From Clostridiales bacterium UBA2658 (lineage in GTDB: Bacteria; Bacillota; Clostridia; Oscillospirales; Oscillospiraceae), in NCBI GenBank assembly GCA_002359425.1, contig DEMY01000087.1:1-5102 (forward strand): 5,102 nucleotides of DNA, given 5' to 3'. A program made the translations under genes and the position numbers. Of this stretch, positions 1 through 4,346 are shown in pieces. The notes beneath the pieces are model-generated. The model did not search any database, had not been told where the DNA came from, and saw nothing but the letters and a program-made list of their open reading frames with translations. Each line of letters begins with the position of its first letter. Position 1 is the stretch's first letter.

Positions 1-1025
1 GCTTCGACCGTGCTGAGCTTCGGCTTTCCCTCGACGAGCTCGTAATCGTGGGTCTTGTAGTTCCACTGATACTTTACCTTTTTGCCGTCGACCCGCTCCT
101 TGCGGTAGAAGCCCCGCTTTGCCTTGTCGCCGAGATAACCCTTTTCCATCAGTTCGGTGACATAGGCGGGCATTGTGTAGTCCTCGATCTCCTTTGCATC
201 CTTCGAAGCGTCGATGACATTTTTGGAGACGTTTGCGATGATATCCATGCCGACCATATCGCCGGTGCCGAAAGTTGCAGACTTCGGGTGGCCCATGACC
301 TTGCCAGTCAGATAGTCGACGGTAGCGAAGTCATAGTCGTATCTTTCGGTGAGCTTCATGATCTGCGCCGCGCCAAAGCAGCCGATGCGGTTGCCGACGA
401 AGTTTGGCGTATCCTTCGCGTAAACGCAGGTCTTGCCCAGAAGGTCGCCGCCGACGTGCGCCATGGTTTCGATGGTTTCTCTCGAAGTCCACTGCGTCGG
501 GATCCCCTCGAAAAGGCCCATCCAGCGCGGGGGATTGAAGAAATGTGTGCCCATAAAGCGGGTCTTGAAATCCTCCGGCATATCCTCGACGATCTTCGTG
601 ATCGAAACGCCCGAGGTATTCGAGGAAACGATGGCATCCGGTTTCACATAGGGCTCGATCTGCTTGAGAAGGCCCTTCTTGACGTCGATGCGCTCCACAA
701 CAACTTCGATCACCCAGTCCGCGTCGCGGATGAGGTTCAGATCGTCCGTTGTGTTGCCGGTACAGATGTTTTGAAGGGCACTTTTGCTGTAAAGCGGCAT
801 CTGCTTGTCGGTCTTGAGCTTTTTCATGGCCGCATTGGTCAATCGGTTGCGGAATTCCGGGCTTTCCTCCGTGAGTCCCTTCGCCTTTTCCTTGTCGTCC
901 AGTCCCTTGAACGGGACGATGTCAAGCAGGGTCACCTGCATGCCGACGCCGGCGAGCAGGGCTGCGATATTTGCCCCCATAACGCCCGAGCCGATCACGC
1001 ATGCCTTTGTCACAATTTTACTCAT
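1..1025 (-). CDS. 3-hydroxyacyl-CoA dehydrogenase, FadN-like, N-terminal part (runs off left edge)
   Basis: This enzyme should oxidise (S)-3-hydroxyacyl-CoA to 3-ketoacyl-CoA with NAD+, or run in reverse, in the cytoplasm. The ATG at 1025-1023 follows an AAGGAGAGGAG Shine-Dalgarno (complement of 1033-1043). The frame is open for 341 residues to the window edge with no stop. Visible features are the NAD-binding Rossmann motif G12-S-G-V-M-G17, the strand-end acid in LLDIVP (Asp35), VIEVVVE (105-111), SSNTSG (134-139), the catalytic dyad candidates His161 in GTHFFNPP and Glu173 in LFEGIPT, and DTPNFVGNRIG (205-215). It is already longer than a typical 3-hydroxybutyryl-CoA dehydrogenase (about 280 residues). 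Segments such as the KGLTEE...RNRL insert resemble, from memory, the dehydrogenase half of Bacillus FadN, which continues into an enoyl-CoA hydratase domain. That domain would lie off the left edge and is not seen. A divergently transcribed LysR-type regulator next door suggests local control. Confidence 0.93.
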   Translation of the reverse strand, partial: MSKIVTKACVIGSGVMGANIAALLAGVGMQVTLLDIVPFKGLDDKEKAKGLTEESPEFRNRLTNAAMKKLKTDKQMPLYSKSALQNICTGNTTDDLNLIRDADWVIEVVVERIDVKKGLLKQIEPYVKPDAIVSSNTSGVSITKIVEDMPEDFKTRFMGTHFFNPPRWMGLFEGIPTQWTSRETIETMAHVGGDLLGKTCVYAKDTPNFVGNRIGCFGAAQIMKLTERYDYDFATVDYLTGKVMGHPKSATFGTGDMVGMDIIANVSKNVIDASKDAKEIEDYTMPAYVTELMEKGYLGDKAKRGFYRKERVDGKKVKYQWNYKTHDYELVEGKPKLSTVE

Positions 1026-1121
1026 GGATTTGCTCCTCTCCTTCAGTCTGTTCTTTTCGTCCGGCGCGGGAAGCGGGCGTGTTCTTGTTCTCCGGCTTCG
1101 CCCGACCGTTCCGTTGGCTCA

Positions 1122-1151
1122 ATTATAGGTGCCAGACCGTGATTTTGTAAA
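1122..1151 (-). promoter_or_regulatory. sigma-A-type promoter of the dehydrogenase gene
   Basis: On the minus strand, -35 TTTACA (complement of 1146-1151; 5 of 6 to TTGACA) and -10 TATAAT (complement of 1122-1127; perfect) are 18 bp apart. Transcription should begin near 1115, giving a leader of about 90 nt before the ATG at 1025. The dyads at 1172-1201 lie upstream at roughly -57 to -86, where a LysR-type activator is expected to bind. Confidence 0.75.
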
Positions 1152-1171
1152 ACAGTTAAATTGAGGGCGCC

Positions 1172-1201
1172 CACAATGTTTCGTTGTGTATATTGCACAA
1201 C
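1172..1201. promoter_or_regulatory. array of three alternating CACAA/TTGTG half-sites (candidate LysR-type operator)
   Basis: CACAA (1172-1176), TTGTG (1184-1188) and CACAA (1196-1200) start exactly 12 bp apart in alternating orientation. They form two overlapping dyads, each with a 7-bp spacer. The right one extends to 6-bp arms, GTTGTG-N7-CACAAC (1183-1201). The left dyad is centred at 1180, about -65 from the predicted dehydrogenase start, the usual place for a LysR-type recognition site. The right dyad contains a T-N11-A spacing (1187/1199). Further imperfect dyads follow: AACTTG/CAAGTT (1199-1204/1221-1226) and CTT-N6-AAG (1213-1224). The sequence is observed; assignment to the neighbouring regulator is inference from position. 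Confidence 0.5.
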
Positions 1202-1208
1202 TTGTTTC

Positions 1209-1237
1209 TGTACTTCCACGCAAGTTTGTTGTATAGT
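1209..1237 (+). promoter_or_regulatory. possible weak promoter of the LysR-type gene
   Basis: TATAGT at 1232-1237 is a good -10 match (5 of 6), but the hexamer 17 bp upstream, TGTACT (1209-1214), is a poor -35. TGTAC (1209-1213) and GTACA (1238-1242) flank the -10 as an inverted pair. A weak promoter next to the dyad cluster would suit an autoregulated LysR-type gene. The start would be near 1244. Confidence 0.3.
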
Positions 1238-1244
1238 GTACATA

Positions 1245-1281
1245 GCGTTTAGGGTGCAGCCGATCATTGCCGGTTAAACGC
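1245..1281. repeat. inverted repeat in the LysR-type gene leader
   Basis: GCGTTTA (1245-1251) and TAAACGC (1275-1281) are perfect 7-bp complements 23 nt apart; an inner CCG/CGG pair (1260-1262/1271-1273) could add to the fold. If the weak promoter at 1209-1237 is used, the transcript would begin with this hairpin. No T-run follows, so it is not an intrinsic terminator. It may protect the 5' end or be chance. Confidence 0.35.
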
Positions 1282-1323
1282 GCTTGACCGGGCGCTTCGT
1301 CAATCGTTGTCTGCGCCAAAGGG

Positions 1324-1341
1324 AAGGAGGGGTCAACTTTG
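1324..1341 (+). promoter_or_regulatory. ribosome-binding site that fixes a TTG start
   Basis: AAGGAGG (1324-1330) lies 8 nt before TTG at 1339-1341. There is no nearby in-frame ATG, and the LysR-type helix-turn-helix begins almost at once after the TTG, so TTG is the start. Confidence 0.85.
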
Positions 1342-2253
1342 CAGCTAAAGGTTATCAACTCATTCATCTGCCTTTATCAGGAGCAGAACATCTCGAAAGC
1401 AAGCGCGAAGCTCTACATCTCTCAGCAGGGGCTAAGCCGTCAAATTCAGGTCCTTGAAAACGAACTCGATGTCTCTCTGTTAACCCGTTCCAATACAGGC
1501 GTCGTGCCGACGGAAATCTGCAAGCTACTGTATCCCTATTTTCAAAGCATGCACGAGCAGTACCTGCTTTCGCAGGAGGCACTCGCGGACTACCGCAAGA
1601 AAAAAAGCCACGCTCACACGCTGGCCTTTGCCTACGGCGTTACAAACAGCATAAGCTCGGATTTTTTATTCGACTATCAAAAGCAGCATCCCAAAGCAAA
1701 CCTGGAAATCGAGGAGTGGTCACAGGCGACCTGTATTCAAAAGCTTATCAAAAATGAGCTGGACGCCGCGTTTTTGTCAACGCCTCTAGACACGAAGCTC
1801 ATCCGCGCCACCCCGCTCGTCGAGGGATTCATGTTCATCGCCATCCACAAAAGCCATCCGCTTGCCACCAGCCGCATACCCATTGACCTCAAAAGTCTTG
1901 ACGGCGAAAGCATTATCACCGGAGTCCCGGAAAACGCCATCCGTCAGACCATGGACTATTTCTGCTCAAAGGTCGGCATCCATCTGCGCATACTTGTCTC
2001 ATCGAGCAACAACCTGAACTTTATCAACTCCATGACGAAAAACATCGGCATCGCCCCCATCACACAGACCATGGCCGCACGCATCACGAACCCCGAGATC
2101 GTCGTGCGCAACGTCATCATCCCGAAGCGCGCGTATATCTACTACTGCACCCCGCTGGACGCCCCCAAAAGCCGCGAACTCACGGAACTACAGCGCTATG
2201 TGGAAAACTATTTCGTCAAAACGCCTACTGACGAGCTTTTGAAGGAGCAATGA
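1339..2253 (+). CDS. LysR-type transcriptional regulator
   Basis: A 304-residue DNA-binding regulator, the usual length for the LysR family. Residues 1-60 carry the winged helix-turn-helix: NISKASAKLYISQQGLSRQI (17-36) is the HTH core, followed by VLENELDVSLLTRSNTGVVPT (38-58), the normal LENEL.V.LF.R....LT pattern. A linker helix spans about 60-90. Residues about 94-295 form the periplasmic-binding-protein-like effector domain, including LDAAFLSTP (141-149), FMFIAIHKSHPLA (164-176) and the hydrophobic MTKNIGIAPIT stretch (232-242). No signal peptide or membrane segment is seen, so it acts in the cytoplasm on DNA. The effector cannot be read from sequence. Its divergent orientation to the acyl-CoA dehydrogenase gene, with dyads between them, suggests that gene is its target. 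It starts with TTG behind a strong ribosome-binding site. There is no clear terminator after it; the nadA promoter begins 15 bp after its stop. Confidence 0.95.
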   Translation: MQLKVINSFICLYQEQNISKASAKLYISQQGLSRQIQVLENELDVSLLTRSNTGVVPTEICKLLYPYFQSMHEQYLLSQEALADYRKKKSHAHTLAFAYGVTNSISSDFLFDYQKQHPKANLEIEEWSQATCIQKLIKNELDAAFLSTPLDTKLIRATPLVEGFMFIAIHKSHPLATSRIPIDLKSLDGESIITGVPENAIRQTMDYFCSKVGIHLRILVSSSNNLNFINSMTKNIGIAPITQTMAARITNPEIVVRNVIIPKRAYIYYCTPLDAPKSRELTELQRYVENYFVKTPTDELLKEQ

Positions 2254-2267
2254 CCAGCCGTTTCCGC

Positions 2268-2296
2268 TTGACAAGCACCGCTTAAATGATTATAAT
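2268..2296 (+). promoter_or_regulatory. perfect consensus sigma-A promoter of nadA
   Basis: TTGACA (2268-2273) and TATAAT (2291-2296) both match the consensus at all six positions with the optimal 17-bp spacer (2274-2290). Predicted transcription start is near 2303, giving a leader of about 63 nt. A promoter this strong usually needs a repressor, and a dyad sits at the start point (2304-2320). Confidence 0.88.
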
Positions 2297-2303
2297 TCTA
2301 TTA

Positions 2304-2320
2304 ACATACTATTTATATGT
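2304..2320. promoter_or_regulatory. candidate operator dyad at the nadA transcription start
   Basis: ACATA (2304-2308) and TATGT (2316-2320) are perfect 5-bp complements with a 7-bp spacer (17 bp in total), beginning at the predicted start point. A repressor bound here would block initiation. NAD genes in many Firmicutes are repressed by NiaR in response to niacin; whether this dyad matches a NiaR site I cannot confirm from memory. In an AT-rich stretch, short arms like these may also be chance. Confidence 0.35.
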
Positions 2321-2354
2321 GCTTATTAGGGCGGTCTGCCTACTCTAAGATAAC

Positions 2355-2360
2355 AGGTGA
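2355..2360 (+). promoter_or_regulatory. ribosome-binding site that decides the nadA start
   Basis: AGGTGA (2355-2360) lies 5 nt before ATG 2366. The alternative upstream GTG at 2357 falls inside this Shine-Dalgarno and has none of its own, so the ATG at 2366 is preferred. Confidence 0.75.
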
Positions 2361-2365
2361 AAATT

Positions 2366-3280
2366 ATGACAGTTGCGGAAATGCAAAACGAGATCATGCG
2401 CCTCAAGGCCGAACGGGATGTGTGCATCCTCGCACACTGCTATCAGGCGCAGGACATTCTGGAGGTTGCGGACTATGTTGGCGACTCCTACGGGCTGAGC
2501 GTGCAAGCGGCGAAGGCGAAGCAGCAAACGGTCGTCATGTGCGGCGTGCGTTTCATGGCGGAGACTGTGAAAATTCTATCGCCGGAAAAGACCGTTTACC
2601 TAGCAAACGCCATGGCGGGCTGTCCAATGGCGGAGCAGATGGACAAAGATTACATCGCAGAGGTCAAAAAGCAGTATCCAGACCACGCGGTCGTCTGCTA
2701 TATCAACACAACGGCGGCGCTTAAAACGATTTGCGACGTGTGCGTGACCTCCTCGTCGGCGGTCAAGATCATCCGAAAGCTCGAAAACCCGAACATTCTC
2801 TTTATCCCGGACTGCAATCTGGGCGATTATGTGCAAAAGCAGGTGCCTGAAAAGCATCTGACGCTCTTAAAGGGCGGCTGCCCGACGCACGCGGGCGTCA
2901 GCGAGCAGGACACGCTTTCCATGAAAACGCTGCACCCAAACGCGCTGCTGCTGGTGCACCCCGAGTGCCGGCCGGAGGTCGTTGCGCAAGCGGACTTTGT
3001 CGGCTCGACCTCGGCCATCATGGAATACGCCAAGCGCTCAGACGCGAAGGAATTTCTGATCGGCACCGAAATGAGCATTGCCGAGCACCTGCGCTATGAG
3101 TGCCCGGAAAAGCGCTTTTACCCGCTGGCAAAGCGTCTTTTGTGCGTAAACATGAAATGTACGACGCTTCCGGACGTGCTCGCCGCCGTAAGCGGCGAGG
3201 GCGGCGAAAGAATTGAACTGCCTGAGGACGTTTTGACTGGCGCGAGACGATGCATCGACAAAATGATCGAGCTTGGCTGA
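2366..3280 (+). CDS. nadA: quinolinate synthase NadA
   Basis: NadA condenses iminoaspartate with dihydroxyacetone phosphate to give quinolinate, the second step of de novo NAD synthesis from aspartate, using an oxygen-sensitive [4Fe-4S] cluster in the cytoplasm. The 304-residue protein has the usual length of the short NadA class. The three cluster cysteines are Cys86 (NAMAGCPMAE), Cys172 (GGCPTH) and Cys260 (CVNMK); their spacing (86 and 88) closely matches that of Thermotoga NadA. Other family signatures are ILAHCYQ (21-27), DYVGDS (36-41), CYINTTAALK (111-120), CVTSSSA (126-132), IPDCNLG (147-153), HPEC (198-201), GSTS (213-216) and GTE (233-235). It stands alone between a consensus promoter and a strong terminator, without nadB or nadC in view, so iminoaspartate must come from an enzyme encoded elsewhere. 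Its many cysteines beyond the cluster ligands fit an anaerobe. Confidence 0.96.
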   Translation: MTVAEMQNEIMRLKAERDVCILAHCYQAQDILEVADYVGDSYGLSVQAAKAKQQTVVMCGVRFMAETVKILSPEKTVYLANAMAGCPMAEQMDKDYIAEVKKQYPDHAVVCYINTTAALKTICDVCVTSSSAVKIIRKLENPNILFIPDCNLGDYVQKQVPEKHLTLLKGGCPTHAGVSEQDTLSMKTLHPNALLLVHPECRPEVVAQADFVGSTSAIMEYAKRSDAKEFLIGTEMSIAEHLRYECPEKRFYPLAKRLLCVNMKCTTLPDVLAAVSGEGGERIELPEDVLTGARRCIDKMIELG

Positions 3281-3311
3281 AGACGCGCAGCACAATTTCA
3301 GAGGAACCTTT

Positions 3312-3347
3312 GCAGGACGGGGTTATTTTCCCCGTCCTGCCCTTTTT
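3312..3347 (+). terminator. strong rho-independent terminator after nadA
   Basis: GCAGGACGGGG (3312-3322) and CCCCGTCCTGC (3330-3340) form a perfect 11-bp GC-rich stem with a 7-nt loop (3323-3329), followed by CC and five Ts (3343-3347). It lies 31 nt after the nadA stop and separates nadA from thyA transcription. Confidence 0.93.
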
Positions 3348-3361
3348 GGACAGTTCTCTAA

Positions 3362-3390
3362 TAGACAGACGGGGCGTCTGATGGTAAAAT
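3362..3390 (+). promoter_or_regulatory. promoter of thyA, extended -10 type
   Basis: TAGACA (3362-3367; 5 of 6) and TAAAAT (3385-3390; 5 of 6) are 17 bp apart, and TGG immediately before the -10 (3382-3384) gives an extended -10. The predicted start near 3397 leaves a leader of about 35 nt. It begins 15 bp after the nadA terminator, as expected for an independent unit. Confidence 0.72.
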
Positions 3391-3405
3391 GCAATATATC
3401 AGACG
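3366..3405. promoter_or_regulatory. three CAGACG elements in and around the thyA promoter
   Basis: CAGACG (3366-3371), its complement CGTCTG (3375-3380) and CAGACG again (3400-3405). The first two form a 6-bp dyad with a GGG centre lying inside the -35/-10 spacer. The second and third extend to a perfect 8-bp inverted repeat, CGTCTGAT (3375-3382) and ATCAGACG (3398-3405), whose 15-bp interval contains the -10 hexamer. The first two elements lie upstream of the predicted start, so they would act as DNA rather than RNA. They look like operator half-sites for an unidentified regulator; this is inference. Confidence 0.5.
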
Positions 3406-3418
3406 TTACTGGAAAGAC

Positions 3419-3424
3419 GGAGGA
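3419..3424 (+). promoter_or_regulatory. ribosome-binding site that decides the thyA start
   Basis: GGAGGA (3419-3424) is 7 nt before ATG 3432. The open frame extends upstream, but an earlier in-frame ATG at 3381 overlaps the promoter -10 region and lacks a good Shine-Dalgarno, so 3432 is the start. Confidence 0.85.
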
Positions 3425-3431
3425 AGCGACA

Positions 3432-4262
3432 ATGAGCAAAGCGGACGAAATTTTTATTCAGAACTGTAAAGACATCCTCTCAAACGGATTCTGGGACACC
3501 GACCTCGCCGTCCGGCCAAGGTGGGAAGACGGAACGCCCGCACACACCGTCAAAAAATTCGGTATCGTGAACCGCTACGACCTTTCCGAGGAGTTCCCGA
3601 TTTTGACCATCCGACGGACGTATTGGAAAAGCGCAATTGACGAGCTTCTGTGGATCTGGCAGAAAAAGTCCAACAACGTGAAGGACCTCGGCAGCCACGT
3701 CTGGGATCAGTGGGCGGACGAAAACGGCAGCATCGGCAAGGCTTATGGTTACCAGCTCGGCAAAAAAGCAATCTACGCCGAGGGTGAATTTGATCAAGTT
3801 GACCGCGTACTATTTGATCTGAAACACAATCCAGCCAGCCGCCGTATCATGACGAACCTCTACAATTTTGAGGATCTGCACGAAATGGCGCTCTACCCCT
3901 GCGCGTACTCTATGACCTTTAACGTCTCCGGCAACACGCTAAACGCGATTTTGAACCAGCGCAGTCAAGATATGCTCACGGCGAACAACTGGAACGTCTG
4001 CCAGTATGCCGCGCTTGTGTACATGCTCGCGCAGGTCTCGGGTCTGAAAGCCGGCGAGCTTGTCCACGTCATTCCCGACGCCCATATCTATGACCGACAC
4101 ATTCCGCTCGTCGAAAAGATTTTGCAAAACGAAGCGAAACCGGCTCCCAAAATCGTCCTCGACCCGGACGTCAGGGACTTTTACGCTTTCACCAAGAACA
4201 GTTTCACACTGCCGGGCTATGAATACAGCGATTTTTTAGACAAAATTCCCGTTGCAATATAA
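3432..4262 (+). CDS. thyA: thymidylate synthase ThyA (Bacillus/phi3T-type)
   Basis: ThyA converts dUMP to dTMP with methylenetetrahydrofolate as carbon donor and reductant, producing dihydrofolate, in the cytoplasm. The protein has 276 residues; E. coli ThyA has 264. Visible motifs are the DGTPAHT loop (33-39), ELLWIW (71-76, with the conserved Glu71), HVWDQW (89-94), NPASRR (133-138, phosphate-binding arginines), the nucleophile Cys157 in LYPCAYS, QRSQD (176-180), Asn188 in NNWNV (the uracil-recognising Asn), DAHIY (216-220, with His218 and Tyr220), and the C-terminal PVAI. The usual Cys-His pair is Cys-Ala here; from memory, B. subtilis ThyA and phage phi3T ThyA also lack this His and share the ELLWIWQ, HxWDQW and YGxQLGKK segments, so this is a subfamily trait and not damage. 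No folate gene (folA) follows directly; an Lgt-family gene lies 84 bp downstream. Confidence 0.96.
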   Translation: MSKADEIFIQNCKDILSNGFWDTDLAVRPRWEDGTPAHTVKKFGIVNRYDLSEEFPILTIRRTYWKSAIDELLWIWQKKSNNVKDLGSHVWDQWADENGSIGKAYGYQLGKKAIYAEGEFDQVDRVLFDLKHNPASRRIMTNLYNFEDLHEMALYPCAYSMTFNVSGNTLNAILNQRSQDMLTANNWNVCQYAALVYMLAQVSGLKAGELVHVIPDAHIYDRHIPLVEKILQNEAKPAPKIVLDPDVRDFYAFTKNSFTLPGYEYSDFLDKIPVAI

Positions 4263-4346
4263 TGGACAGTCTCCGCATCCAAGCCCGTCGCACCCGGCGA
4301 AGGGAAAACAGACCCAATGCTTTCGCATTCCAGAATGGAGGTACGC
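4263..4346 (+). other. thyA-lgt intergenic gap with a small hairpin
   Basis: This 84-bp gap has no T-tailed terminator and no convincing -35/-10 pair, so the next gene is probably transcribed with thyA. AATGC-TTTC-GCATT (4316-4329) forms a perfect 5-bp hairpin just before the ribosome-binding site GGAGG (4337-4341), which lies 5 nt before ATG 4347. The hairpin could affect translation or stability; it may be chance. Confidence 0.5.

Larger units (their letters stand above)
1026..1338. other. divergent intergenic control region
   Basis: This 313-bp stretch separates the minus-strand dehydrogenase gene from the plus-strand LysR-type gene. I see no credible protein-coding gene in it. It holds, from left to right, the dehydrogenase ribosome-binding site (1033-1043), about 75 bp of leader without recognisable structure, the dehydrogenase promoter (1122-1151), a cluster of dyads (1172-1226), a weak plus-strand -10 (1232-1237), a hairpin-forming repeat (1245-1281), and the regulator's ribosome-binding site (1324-1330). 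Confidence 0.8.

Noticed and set aside
48..1142. Long plus-strand open frame (364 codons) opposite the dehydrogenase gene
   Set aside because: The minus strand encodes a complete set of 3-hydroxyacyl-CoA dehydrogenase motifs here; the plus-strand translation resembles no family I know and is a shadow of GC-rich codons.
1184..1200. Rex-type redox operator at TTGTG-N7-CACAA
   Set aside because: Rex sites are 18 bp with TTGTGAA/TTCACAA-like arms; this dyad is 17 bp and the inner bases do not match. The divergent LysR-type gene is a simpler candidate.
2323..2353. Riboswitch or attenuator in the nadA leader (TTAG/CTAA pairing)
   Set aside because: The pairing is short and interrupted by mismatches, the leader is only about 63 nt, and there is no T-run; I cannot support a structured RNA.
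2357..2365. GTG start for nadA at 2357
   Set aside because: The GTG is part of the AGGTGA Shine-Dalgarno that serves ATG 2366 and has no ribosome-binding site of its own.
3389..3404. NrdR box overlapping the thyA promoter
   Set aside because: The left half and centre (CAATATAT) resemble an NrdR box but the right arm does not match, and no second box is seen at the usual spacing.
3273..3431. N-terminal extension of the thyA frame back to 3273
   Set aside because: It would overlap the nadA stop and run through the terminator and the thyA promoter; the GGAGGA before ATG 3432 and the alignment with ThyA proteins mark the true start.
4263..4291. Promoter for the Lgt-family gene starting with TGGACA at 4263
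   Set aside because: No -10-like hexamer lies 16-19 bp downstream; the region there is GC-rich (CGTCGC).
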